The translations under genes and the position numbers were made by a program. Below, piece by piece: positions 33,538 through 45,230 of a stretch of DNA of 64,000 bases; positions within the stretch are counted from its first letter, which is position 1; the number at the start of each line of letters is the position of its first letter. Origin of the DNA: Gyrodactylus bullatarudis. Its lineage: Eukaryota > Platyhelminthes > Monogenea > Gyrodactylidea > Gyrodactylidae. The DNA lies in NCBI GenBank assembly GCA_012064415.1, contig SSNU01000088.1, forward strand, positions 1 to 64,000. Direction: 5' to 3'. Under the pieces are notes generated by a model, which worked only from the letters and a program-made list of their open reading frames with translations, ran no database searches and was not told the origin of the DNA.

Positions 33538-34577
33538 TCAAAATTCAACTAAATCTTCTGATTGAATACATCCAGGATAGTATTTTTTGACATGATTAGT
33601 GTATTTAATAATCTTATTCGGGGTTAAAACATTTCTTGATTCTAAAACAGTTTCTTCCAGAATTCTCATTCGATATTCGGCGATACTTAGCTCTCCGTTC
33701 TCCCTGTTCCTCTGATATCTCGATATGTCTTGAATTTTTTGACTTAACAAGTTTTTCACCTTTTCTTTGAATGAACTCCAAGCTTTTTCTATCGGGTTCA
33801 ATAAGAAAAAATATGGAGCTAATCTAAGTATATTAACATCCTCTGATTGAAATTTCTCAATTCGATTATGAATCGGAGCATTGTCGCAAACAATTGTAAT
33901 AGGCAAGATTCCTTGATTACGGCATAAATTAATGAGTTCAGTGATCCAATTGTTAATTTGATCCGTTTTAAAGGATCCTCTTCTTGATGCTAGTGTAAGA
34001 AGGAAATTATGGGTAATTGCTCCGATGCAATGAATATTGGAACCTCTCTAGGATTGATTAAAGTACATCTTTTTCCTAATTTTGAACGACCAAATTTCTT
34101 CTTAGTAAATAAATTAAAATTTGTTTCGTCTATCCATACAACTGTGGAAGAGGCCTCACATTGAAATATTTTTCGGCAATATTCGCTCCTCTTGGCCTTA
34201 TTTTCTAACGAGTTCATAGACGTAGGAACGCTTTTAGTGATTTTCAATGAGATTAGAGCGCCATCCAACCAGTTCTTGATAGTTTGGGGAGTGACAGATA
34301 CCTCGAATGTTTGAAGAATATGTTCAACACATTCTTGAAGAGTTGTTTGAGGGAAGTTTTCAATATAACTGATCAGATTTTGAATTATAATATTTGATTT
34401 CTTGATATTTTTGGCTCCACCTCTTTTCAGTTGAATTGGTCTACCAGATCTTATCCACTTATAAGCAGTAGCATATGGGATTTTCATCAACTTTATGTAA
34501 GAGAACCAATCTTCTTCGTTTGAATAAATTTCCAAAACCTTCGCACGGACACTATCAGGGTATTTGTTCCTAGGCAT
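33538..34577 (-). pseudogene. Tc1/IS630-type DDE transposase, frameshifted
   Basis: The N-terminal part (MPRNKYPDSVRAKVLEIYSN, then AYKWIRSGRP) looks like the helix-turn-helix DNA-binding region. It is followed by a catalytic block WIDETNFNLF with the first Asp. After a break, the frame resumes with IVCDNAPIH (second Asp) and LNPIEKAWSSFK (Glu). I count 31 residues between the second Asp and the Glu, fewer than the 34 of classic Tc1. The length, 1040 nt, is two more than a multiple of three. The break maps to about 34042-34050 (minus-strand CTAGAGAGG), consistent with a 2-nt GA slippage. Apart from that the frame is intact (about 345 codons), so inactivation looks recent. Its terminal repeats were not identified. 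Confidence 0.8.
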
Positions 34578-36978
34578 GGTTTGAAGTGATTAATGTCGAA
34601 CAAGGTTGTGAGCTCTTTGTCTATAATTAGAATGAAAATCGTGAAGATTCATGCTCGAATTTTATTGGTTTTACATACTCTTAACCAATGAGAGAACAGG
34701 GAACCCTCAACCAATCAAATTTAAGCACAGTTATTTTTTGATTTCTAAGTAGGATTTTTTAATAATTTTATTATAATTATCGACATGTTGCATAGTCTAT
34801 CTGGTTAGGAACCTTCATGGTATGGTCTAGTTCATTAACATGGTAAAACTGCTCTTTAATCATGGTTTAGGTATAAAACCGAGATGCTAATTACGAGAGG
34901 GATAGAAAACGGGGACTTCACCTATACTTATAAAACAATTATTTATTGAAGATTTCAGATTCCAAAACAATTTTTCAATCGAAAAAAGCTACTTTTGATA
35001 ATTATAATTCAGCCATTATTGGAATTTCAAAAATGTCTCAATTATAATTAGCCATTTTTTTACCTATGAGCTCAAATTGAAAAAATTGAATTTTGATAAT
35101 TGTGATCAACATTAGACAGAGAATTCGTCATTTTTTGGGAATACAACCATTGAATTATTTAATAGTCACGAAGAAAAAGGATCCAAAATTTAGAAATTGA
35201 TCAAATTAGAATTTTTTGTCAAAATTTTTTCTGTATTGAATTGCTTCGAAATCAATAAAAATGTAGAAATATGGCTCGTCTCATCTTGAAATTCACAAAT
35301 AAAATTTTTTCTTGAATTACCGGGGAAAAATATTGAGTTTTTTGTTTGAGTTTCGATTGACTCACTTCTCTCTCGTAACGCTTTGAGATTTGAAAAAGTA
35401 TTTTCAAAAAGTTGTTTCGAATTTGATTTTATAATAGATAAAATCATAATTTCAAATCTCTAGCTATCCTTGAACTCACATCTATCGTCCAAGTCTAGAA
35501 GAAGATTACTTGTAATTTCTTTCTCGGTCAATAGATAAAAAACAAAAGAGATTTGAAAAGCACGTTTTGAAAAAATTGAAAAAGTACAATGATCAATTTC
35601 TTCAAATCCGACATTTTTTATATAGTTCTCGGTTTATTTTTTTATTTTATGATATGATTTTTGACGTCATTACAAATTAGTAATTATGAGTCATTTCTAA
35701 TTTTTCTATTTTATACAAAAACCCAGGGGTGACAGCACAGATGTGTGGGTGAAGGAGAAATTCTTCATCAACAGGTATAAACCTAATTTGTGTGTTAAAA
35801 AGAACTATTCGTTTAATCTTCAACTACCATGGCCTATGTGAGCTTTTTCACCTTTTTCTCTTCACTTTTGCTATTTATTGAAGAGTTTTTGGTGTTTTTT
35901 CAGCTTACATTATATTTCTATTCCCACTCATGACTCTTATATTCTTTAACATTTACTATTTCTTTCAAAATTTGTAAATTATTATTTTTCATTCAAATTT
36001 AACTTTTATCATTTTCAAAGAGAGACCACTGATGATCCTTTGAGAAATGCGCATTTTGTTTTAAATGTATCTTCTTATATAATTCCTAAATTACTAAGGC
36101 CTCAAAAATATAACGTAATGATTAACTTTTAGGACAAAAAACCCATTATTTTCTACTTAAGACCTTTTTTTAATTTAAAATTAAGTTACTACTCATAAGT
36201 ATTCAAAACATAATTAATCAAAAAATCGAATGATGTAATGGAATGATATAAAATTCAGACGAGTTTTCATCAATATTCCTGCCACGGAGGAGTATCTGAT
36301 CTATATCCTAACAGTATGTGGGTCCCACACTAACTCGCAACCAATATTTTTGTTAGTTTATCGTAATCTTTGCGTGAAATTGATGGAAGATTTCGATTTT
36401 TTAGATTTAAGACCAAAAAAATAAGACCGGTAAATTTTATGACCTATTATGACTTTATAATCAAGAAAAATTAATTATTTTAGCAAATTCTAAATCCTTG
36501 CATGAAACAGTCTCTTAGAAAAAAATAAACTTTTTAAGACTTTTTGAAGGCCTAGTCATTACTAAAAGACCCTCAATTAAACACCCATCAATGAGATCCA
36601 ATCCGATAAATTTTATAATTTTCATTGTAATACAGTACTGTGTATTACTAGATATTTGGCATGTCGATGAGCAAGTCTGAAATAAAGCGCTTATTCCTCA
36701 CAATTTTCGTATCTATTTTACTCATTAATTTTAGTTTATTATCAATAAAATTAGTAATAATCTCACAAAGTTATATCGAGAAAAGCCTGTAAAAGAATGT
36801 CAGTGTAAATTCAAATGTAGCTGTGGTAAAAATTCTGTTTCTTGAATATAGGCTATATGCTAGATGGATAGAATGACGAAATGATCTTTGGTGAAAAAAG
36901 GAGCTTTCATTTCCGACTCGAGAAATATATGGTGATCGCAAAATTACTATTTTCGCTTAGACTTTAAATTGATTCATC
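34578..36978. other. Noncoding, repeat fragments
   Basis: Contains a CCAAT-rich block at 34640-34690 related to the promoter-like repeat at 39115, a TATA-like GGTATAAAACCGAG at 34868, a foldback scrap near 35280-35340 and the repeat at 35830-36000. No gene is supported. Confidence 0.4.
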
Positions 36979-37555
36979 CGTTTCTAAACGCTGGTAGGAC
37001 AGTTACATGGGATAATTTTTTCACATCATATGATTTAGCTCAAAATCTCAAAGCTAACCGTACAGCCATAGTGCGTACATGCCGAAAGAATAGGAAGTTT
37101 TCAATGCAAAAATATTGATCCTGGTACAATCCAATATATATATAGTAATGGAGTCGCAATTCTCAGGTTTGCAGAGAAGAAAAACAAACCAGTTGTCATG
37201 ATGTCATCATTGCACCAAAATCCAGATGACAGTGGACCTAAGCCGGAGATTATTCAATACTATAACGAAACCAAAGGAGGTGTAGACACGTTAGATCAAC
37301 TTGTAACTAATTACTCATGTAGAAGATCTACAAATAGATGGCCCTTAACTGTATTCTGGAACATTCTAGATCTTGCAGCATATAATGCATATGCAGTGTC
37401 GTACAAAGAAACCGGAAAATAAAACTACAGTCAAAGCACGTTGTTATATATGTCCAAGATCGGTTGATAGAAAGACACAGATAAGTTGTAAAATTTGCAA
37501 AAGAAATATTTGTAAGCAACACATGCATTCTATCTGTGAAAATTGTCATGAATAA
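36979..37555 (+). pseudogene. piggyBac-type transposase remnant
   Basis: It starts mid-protein with AGRTVTWDNFFTSYDLAQNL, runs to a stop near 37123, and resumes with SNGVAILRFAEKKNKPVVMM and KPEIIQYYNETKGGVDTLDQ, the classic piggyBac block with a conserved Asp. It ends, after a frameshift near 37395, with a Cys/His-rich tail (CYICP, CKICKRNICKQH, CENCHE) as in the C-terminal zinc-binding domain of piggyBac transposases. The N-terminal half is missing, so it is dead. No terminal repeats or TTAA sites were assigned. Confidence 0.8.
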
Positions 37556-37958
37556 AATCCTTTGTACAACAATATTTTACATTTCATAATTGCAAAATTA
37601 ATTGTGAGAAATAACTAAAAATATATAAAACTCCACTTGGGGTCTAGAGACCCCATTTGTAAAATATGTAATTTTCATGATTTTGCATGCAAGGGTTAAC
37701 GAATATGAAATTTTTTGTATCATCTGATTTTAATCCTAAAAATACCAAACGAAATCTTTCTAAGTACAAATAAATTCTACTATTTTCAAGCAAGACTTCA
37801 TAATTAGAAATAAACATTAAATAGAAAGAGATGGGAGTCATAAGAGAAACAGCATGGTCGTTGGTGGGAATGTGGGGATTGGAGTTAACGTAGAAAAAGA
37901 TTTGAGTCTGGTTATACACACAAACACGTCTTTTGAAAGGATCTCAAGGGGAACATAC
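37556..37958. other. Noncoding, nothing recognised
   Basis: The piggyBac remnant is followed by AT-rich DNA; the frame at 37644-37919 shows no domain. Confidence 0.4.
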
Positions 37959-38698
37959 AGCTATTCTCGATGAATTTGGGAATTCATGATTTTTACAAAA
38001 AGTTTTTCATCAAGGTATCGAAAATTTTGAAAGATTTTTTTGTAACTGATTCAAAATGTACACTTTTACTGAATTGAGAAAAAAATTTGGAAAAAAGTTT
38101 TTTTTTGGAAAATTTTAGAGAAATTTTAAAATTCGAGATGGCGCGATTTTTTAATTTTTTTTAACTTGGAGTTGAAAATTTTTGTTGATTTCAAGGTCTG
38201 AGAGGAATCAAACGTTATTTTTCAGGATCATCATTAGACAAAGAAAATATTTACTCTTATTCATTTTTTTGAAAAAACACACTATTTACGTGCGAAAGTC
38301 CTCTTCCTATTTTTCGATCATTTTTACTGCTTGGAAAATGTTAAAATAGGGTGATCCAAGATCATTTCAAAATGACGGGTTTTTACAAAAAAATGAATAA
38401 GAGTAAATATTTTTTTTGTCTAATGATGATCCTGAAAAATAACGTTTGATTCCTCTCAGACCTTGAAATCAACAAAAATTTTCAACTCAAAGTTTAAAAA
38501 AATAAAAAACTTCGCGCCATCTCAGATTTTAAAATTTCTCTAAAATTTTCCAAAAAAAACTTTTTTCCAAATTTTTTTCTCAATTCAGTAAAAGTGTACA
38601 TTTTGAATCAGTTACAAAAAAATCTTTCAAAATTTTCGATACCTTGATGAAAAACTTTTTGTAAAAATCATGAATTCCCAAATTCATCGAGAATAGCT
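37959..38698. mobile_element. Near-perfect foldback, about 740 bp
   Basis: Arms of about 310 bp run from AGCTATTCTCGATGAATTTG on the left to its complement at 38698, around a centre of about 100 bp (38285-38385). The match is almost perfect over the whole arm, including long A/T runs. It belongs to the main foldback family: the ends carry GGGAATTCATGATTTTTAC and TTCATCAAGGTATC. There is no coding capacity. Confidence 0.8.
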
Positions 38699-39114
38699 TT
38701 AGAAAGGAAAAAAGGGGGTCTGATGACTTTCACACTAACATAGTACATTAGAGGGACGTAATGCATATTGTTTATTCAAGCCTTTGCTTACATCCATATT
38801 TGGATAGATCTTCATTAAATTTGGAAATCTGAATGCAATTTTAATTTATTACTTAATCTAGTTCCTTTTGAGCTTGATGCATAGAAATTAGCCAGAGCAC
38901 TAACTATTGCATGCTTTTTCGAATGGTGGTATTTAATTTACTGTAGTAATTAAGGTATAAAAAATTAGAGTATCTTTGTTATAAAGAGTGGTTGAGAATT
39001 TATTTTAGGCTCTAAAGAACAAGGAAAAGATTCTCTATTCAATGATGTATAAATTACTGAATAGATGCTCGAAACAATCATATGACGGGTTTATTTCGGA
39101 TTCAGTATGAGAAT
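38699..39114. other. Noncoding, nothing recognised
   Basis: No frame, repeat or RNA recognised. Confidence 0.4.
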
Positions 39115-39262
39115 AAAAATTGAAAATTATGCTTGAATATTATTGGTTCATTTATACTTCACTCTCATTGGTTATTATTTTTGGGGCAGAGAGGTATAAA
39201 ACACTTAACCTAGCGCGAGTCATCATGTGTGAAATTGTCTGTATAGGTGCTGCAATATTCAT
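39115..39262 (+). promoter_or_regulatory. Promoter-like repeated module (copy A)
   Basis: Two CCAAT-type ATTGGTT boxes (39144, 39168) are followed by a TATA box GGTATAAAACAC (39192-39203) and, about 25-30 bases on, by GAGTCATCATGTGTGAAATT, an initiator-like TCA. A diverged copy lies at 63450-63600 and a partial one at 34640-34690. No coding region of any length follows, so this is either a promoter captured by a transposon or the 5' part of an unknown element. Confidence 0.35.
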
Positions 39263-39302
39263 CTTTCTATGTTCTCTCGGCCTTCACCGTTTTAATAACT
39301 GA

Positions 39303-40655
39303 TCGTGCATTTTTTCAGTAAAAATTGAATATTTTTGACTTTTATTTTCCAGTCTCAAAGCGAATATCCTGGCAATCGAGAGATTAAAAAACAAACACAA
39401 CGATCAAAAACATGTTATAAGTTAGGTTGCATTTTATTAGTTCGATAATAACTGTAATTCCTTCTATGAACATTATATGTTGTTAACCAATTGGAGCCCG
39501 AGTTATAATTTCGTCTGGATTTGGAGAAATTTGTTTTACTCCAGTTATCAACAGTTACCTTTCGTCGTTCTATCTATAGAGCATAGCTTATCGTCAGAAA
39601 CCTCATAAATTTATTATTACTTTTCTGTAATATAAAACTCACCCAAATACTAATTTTCGAAATGATAGGTTCAAATAATGATGAATTCAAAATATCAATC
39701 AAACGTTACTGAATCAAGCTGAAGAGAAGAAAACGATGCTTAAAAATTAATTCTTGTAGATCAATCTATATATAATTTATGAATACTCTGATTACAAACA
39801 AGGACGAAATGAAGGTATTTTAATAGGATTATTCATTCACTGTTTGTCAGTTGTGCGAACGTTCAGAGTATTTTTTAACTTGAAACACCTCCACCTATAA
39901 TGGGCCCCATCAGACCGGTATTAATAAGCACAAGGCTGCTAGCTTATTTCAAGTTCTATCGTGTATAAAAGCAATTCGATGAATATCTTAACTCTTAATT
40001 TAAACTTCCACTGTGGTTTTGAAGGCACGTATCACTTGTTCATCCACAAGCTTCAGAAAATATACCCATTCGATAGAAAATCTATTAATCTCCTGTCAAA
40101 GATCTCGGCTTTATCATCCGTCAAACACGTGCTATACCTAATAGGTATAGGTATTACCTATACCCAAGGAATTTTTGTTGAGAACGTTTTTTTGAAAACC
40201 TATTTCCACGAGCTTCAAATTTAGCCTATTTTTGGATCAGAAATTGTATCAATAATTTCTGAACTAAGAATATATAATTAAGTTAAAATAACTGGATTCC
40301 TAATCAGCGTATTAATAATTATTTTATATGATAAACAAAATATTGAAACCGACTTTAAGTTCTTCTTTTCACGTTCTTTATCACTAGGTGTCTTGAACTC
40401 ACGGATATTTTTGCTTGGGACTTGAGAAATAAATCTAGTTCAATACTTGAAATGTAATTTAGAGTCTACTCACTTCTGTTATTGTTTGCTTTATCAAGTC
40501 ATTCGATTAGAATTTCTATTTTAAAATTTTCAATAAACTTTCTAAAAGAGATGTATTTTTATCGAGTAGTCAGAGAAGTTCATGTCCAATAAAAACAGGT
40601 GTTCTCGATGAATTTGAGAATTTGAATGATTATATTGACGAACTTCATCAAGAAT
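39303..40655. other. Noncoding, nothing recognised
   Basis: The frame at 39961-40224 shows no domain. A small palindrome GCTATACCTAATAGGTATAG lies near 40131. Confidence 0.4.
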
Positions 40656-41190
40656 ATTTTCGCTTGGTTCTAAACTCATAAGGAAGGTTAGAGAAAACAA
40701 GCGTATATTTGAGTGATAAACGTTATATTTCGCCGGGTCTCTTCAGACTCTACCCCAGTAACATTTAAATACAGCAACAGTTACAGAGTTGGATAGAAGT
40801 GAAACTAACGAGAAGTCAACAGAAGGTGATAATCTAATTATGATCCAACCTGTAATTACCGACAAGAAAAGTTGTGAAAAAGTGAAGAGAAAACGACGTA
40901 GAGACATTGGACAGCAGAAAATTGATCAGTTTATGAAAAGGCAGAAATAATTAATTGTGAGCAGAGTTTTTCACGTTGACAACTCCCTTTCTTCCCCCCA
41001 CTCCCCTAGTGAGGGCTAAATACAATCACGAAATGGACCAATTGAAGCCAGGGAATATTTTGCATTGTAATAGTATTTGAATGTTACCAGGGTAGAATCT
41101 GAAGAGACCCGGCAAAATATTACGTCTATCACTCAAATATACGCTAGTTTTCTCTAACCTAACCTTGTGAGTTTAGAACCAAACGAAAAT
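40656..41190. mobile_element. Inverted-repeat element enclosing an exon-like frame
   Basis: Arms of about 110-120 bp (40656-40775 and 41075-41190) pair well: TTGGTTCTAAACTCA, TATATTTGAGTGATA and CCGGGTCTCTTCAGA are all present on both sides. Unlike the other foldbacks, the roughly 300-bp centre contains an open frame and G/C-richer DNA. Outside the arms, pieces of the main foldback family follow on both sides, so this element may be inserted into one. Confidence 0.65.
40771..40950 (+). CDS. Terminal-exon-like frame with PIP-box-like tail
   Basis: 60 codons, open from a possible acceptor (AAATACAG) to TAA at 40948-40950. The composition is Glu/Asp/Lys/Thr rich. It ends KRKRRRDIGQQKIDQFMK then RQK-stop: a basic cluster followed by QxxIxxFM, close to a PCNA-binding PIP box (QxxIxxFF). 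The frame at 8252-8404 ends in the same way. Pogo-type transposases are known to carry C-terminal PIP boxes, so this may be the tail of the transposase that once moved this element; a captured host exon is the alternative. Confidence 0.35.
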   Translation, partial: TATVTELDRSETNEKSTEGDNLIMIQPVITDKKSCEKVKRKRRRDIGQQKIDQFMKRQK

Positions 41191-41472
41191 TTGGGGAATT
41201 CATGATTTTAACAAAATTCTCATTTTTTCATCAAGGTATCAAAAATTTTGAAAGATATTTTGAGTTGAGCTTTGTTATAAGCTTTACGGTTAATCTTTGG
41301 TTCTTCAAGGTGTTTCGATTCCTAATCAGCAGATCAAGATCAGAAATTTAAAGTAAACTCTAATTTGATCATGATATATATACTTACATTCTTTGGTATT
41401 GCATTCTAGCCAATAAGAGAATTAAACACTGTTTAATAAACAGGCAGAAAATATGGCAAATCTATAAAACAT

Positions 41473-41619
41473 TTGCCCCCTCTTGTTTTCTAGTAATTTT
41501 TCTGAATGACAAAGAGACTTAGGGCTTTTTAACATCGATGAAATAAAAACGAATCCCTTGCGGTAATAAAAAGACCAGCAAAATTCAAAGTAAACTTAGA
41601 GAGAAATAAGAGGGGGCAA
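41473..41619. mobile_element. Short MITE, TTGCCCC terminal repeats (copy 2)
   Basis: 147 bp from TTGCCCCCTCTTG to ATAAGAGGGGGCAA. Matches copy 1 at 7248-7374 throughout, except for an extra block of about 20 bp (near 41562-41580). Confidence 0.7.
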
Positions 41620-41854
41620 CAGATCTCTAATTTAACCGAAAATATCGATAAACAACAAAGCATACTTTAAGGAAACATGAAAATTTGTACGATAACTAGA
41701 CATAATACATACTGGGAGGTTCCCTTTTTCTATCCTTCTCTGCCCAAATCATAACTATACAAATTAGAGATTCTAGTAGGAAAATATATTTAGAATCGTT
41801 TGAAATTTGTAGGTGGAATGTTGCTCGATTCTGATATAGAGTTGGGAATCTACG

Positions 41855-42547
41855 CCTAGTTAATATGAAGATGGGAATTTGTGATTTTTACAAAATTCTT
41901 AATTTTCTCATCAAGAAACCGAATTTTATCAGGAATTCTTGGAATCTAGATCATGAGGCCCTCTTTTTCACGATCTAGAAAAAACCAATTTTTAAGGAAA
42001 ATACGACAGATTTGAAATCTTGAAGAAATTCCCATTTTTTTGAACTTTGAGTTGAAAATTTTTGTTGATTTCTGTGTGAGAGAGTGATCAAAATTTGATT
42101 TTTAAGATGACAATTAGTCAAAGAAATCAAATATGCTGAATCTTGTTTTAAGAATCCCCCATAATCGTGTCAAAATCAAATATTTATTTTTTCATCATTT
42201 TCCCTACTTGAAAGTCGATGAAATTTGATATTTCAAGATCCCTGAAAAAAGACGAATTTATCAAAATTTTTATTACGATCTTAGGTTTTTTTGTCTTATT
42301 TTGATCCTGAAAATCAACTTTTGATCACTCTCTCACATTGAAATCAACAAAAATTTTCAACTCAAAGTTCAAATTTGCCGTATTTTCCTTAAAAATTGAT
42401 TTTTTCTAAATTGTTTTTCTCCGTATCGTGAAAAAAGAGGGCCTCATGATATATAGATTCCGAAAATTCCAGATAAAATTCGGTTTCTCGATGAAAAAAT
42501 TAAGAATTTTGTAAAAATCATAAATTCCCATCTTCATATTAACTAGG
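41855..42547. mobile_element. Foldback element, about 690 bp
   Basis: Ends CCTAGTTAATATGAAGATGG and its complement at 42547. The arms pair over some 250-300 bp with scattered mismatches (ACTTTGAGTTGAAAATTTTT with its complement near 42350). Main foldback family, an older copy than 37959-38698. Confidence 0.7.
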
Positions 42548-43140
42548 TGTATAATATTTACTCGGTTTTTTCATCAAAAACTCGAAAGATTTTTTGGAAT
42601 CTTACTCATGTTGCCCAATTTTACGATTTGAAGAAAAAAGTTCAACTATTTTTATGAAAATATGGTCATTTTTCAAATTTTGATTTCGCGCCAAAATCCC
42701 ATTTTTTCGAAGTTTGAACTCAAAATTTTTATTGATTTGAATGTGCAACTTTGGTCAAAAGATGTTTTTTAGGATCAGAATAAGACAAGAAAGACGAATA
42801 TGCTTAATCTATTCTAATGCATAACTCAGAATCGTTTGAGAGCTGAATTACGATATTTTGATCATTTTCACTACTCGAAAATCAATGAAATTTCGATAAT
42901 TCGAAATCCCTCGAAAATGATCGATCATTCGAAAGGTTTTTCAGCGATATTCGGCTTTCTTCTCTAATTTTGATCCTAAAAAATATCTTTTGACTTAAGT
43001 TCCACATTCAAATCAATAAAAATTTTGAAAATGTGAAAAATGACCATATTTTTCATGATTTTTGATGGCTTTAATTTTATCATGGAGTTCAAAAAATAAA
43101 TTTGTTCCTGAGTTTATTTCTCATCTTCACGTCTACTAGC
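42548..43140. mobile_element. Foldback element, diverged, adjacent to the previous one
   Basis: Main-family blocks in order: TTTTTTCATCAAAAACTCG, GCGCCAAAATCCC and TTTTGATCATTTTCACTAC, with partial complements to the right ending near CATCTTCACGTCTACTAG. The ends are blurred. Confidence 0.5.
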
Positions 43141-44803
43141 TTTCGTAATAATCCTTTGTTTTATTTCTACATTATGAGATCAAAATCAAATGATATTTTT
43201 TCAATTTATCCTCTATCTGATTGAACCTCTATTTATTGGGAAATCTATATAGGAGCGACTCATGATTCATGAGTCATGGTTCTGCAGTATCTACAACTCA
43301 CGTCGAGATAAATATCCTGTAAGAAAGTTAAATCAAGATGATGATAAAAGTTCTTTGAAAGACGGATTTGCTCACTTTCATTCCGATTATTTCCTTAATG
43401 TTGGAAATTTCAGTTGATCAAATTTCCCTAATGATGAATTGGTTTAACGTACCAGATAAAAAACAAGTAGCTTCGATATGGAATCCTTGATGATAAATAA
43501 ATGAGAATTAAAGCTAACTTTATGGCAATACACTGTACGGATAATTATAATTATAAATTAATAGAATGATGTATTATTAACTATTACCAGAAGGAGGAAT
43601 GAAACATATTGATTAAAACAATGTTTTAATAAAACATGAACCTGAATTGAACTCACTCTGATCTCCTCTGACCAACTTGAGGAATAAAATAATAGTCCAT
43701 TAACTTATGTTATACAAGTCGTCCATTAGTAGTAGTTAATTGATTAATTTGAATAAATGAGAATAATTTTGTCATACTTTGATTTTATATCGACTGTAAA
43801 TGATCTAAATGGAATGGTCGTTATTAGATAGATCCCATGGTGTTTGTGGTACTATCTTCTGACATACTTGCAGTTTTCTCTGTAAAGATGAAAAGACAAC
43901 GTTTAGATTCGTCATAGTGGATAGTTGGCTGACAAGATAACCTACACAATTGAATACATTTCCGGCCTCTTTTTGCAAAAGATTTAATCTCCAACTATGT
44001 AGAAAAGTCTCAGAGAAATAATGAAAATTCTGGTGTTATTTCAAGAAGAAAGTGTCTCTCAAGTAATATTCTTTTCAACTACTCAAAGAAGAAGAAAATG
44101 AACTGCGTACAATGTGATTTCATTCGTGATTTCTATAGAAAGTCGATAAATCAAAAATTCTATAATTCGTTATTATTAGAACTGGAATACCATCCTTTTC
44201 TTAGGGGAGAAGTCTGAGCTCGTGTAGATTTTTCCTATTCAGGAATTGATATTTTGGGTAAGAATCAAGTTCTTTCGATGAAATACACCTTGAACTATTG
44301 AAAAACTGTTGTGACTGTACGTATGACTTTTAAGCTATGAGCTTTAATGAGTTATTCAACCAGGGGTGAAAGATGTAGATGCATTTCGTTCTCATTCTTT
44401 TTGGAATTGTAACGTCGTGAGGCAACCCTTCTAACCCCAGATTGAATAAAGAGACTTGTATCCATTGTGGGGCATTTGCTTGATTGAAGTTGAGTACCGT
44501 GCCATCTTGGATTGTTATTTGTACCCGGTGCCAGATGTCATCAGAATTCTCCACCACTCAAACCTCGGGTAATGATCCAATCTCAAGTCCATGTGCCCTT
44601 CGCAATAAACAGCTTTTGGATTTACCGTGATCAACAGAAGTCTGCTCTTTTATTGTACCATGGTAGATCACAGGTAAATCATGCTTGCCAAATCAGTGTG
44701 TCAGGTGTTCATCAACCAAGGATGCATTCATGTAATACAGTGAATTCTCTAATAATTGTATATGTTACCGTTAATCTTGTTACTCTTGATAGTCTTAAGA
44801 CTA
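43141..44803. other. Noncoding, no supported gene
   Basis: Two overlapping opposite frames at 44330-44557 (minus) and 44512-44808 (plus) have fair composition but no domain or neighbouring exons, and cannot both be real. Confidence 0.35.
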
Positions 44804-45230
44804 CCTGATAGTCTCAAGACTAACGGAATGGTTTGTTAAACTTGTTACTCGGTAACAAGATAAATGATTTTTCTACAATTCTCAACTAATCTCAATATTT
44901 TTAAAAACTAATTTTGAGCTTTGGATTACTAACTTAATATTTTTAACCTTGGTTACAATTTTAACAAACTAGCCAGTTAAAATTGTATAGGAAGTTCCAA
45001 GTAGGGACCCTAAACTATTAGATTGTTTAAACGATAAACAAAGTGAAAGATTTAATGGAAATCAAAAAGATTATGAACCCGTATAAATGATATCAGTTTG
45101 AAAAATTTAATTCAGTCAGCCAAACTTATTACCAAGTATCAAGATCAACAAACTATATTTTATAGCTAGTTAATCTTAAAACCTGGTAATAAGTTTATCA
45201 AGCTATGCCGTTAGTCTTAAGACTATCAGG
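44804..45230. repeat. Inverted repeat, about 48-bp arms
   Basis: CCTGATAGTCTCAAGACTAA (44804) and on to 44850 pairs with 45181-45230, a good match with several mismatches. The arm itself contains a small palindrome (AGTCTTAAGACT). Likely a nonautonomous transposon. Confidence 0.55.

Noticed and set aside
44330..44808. Overlapping frames on both strands
   Set aside because: Composition is fair, but no family, no neighbouring exons, and the two exclude each other.
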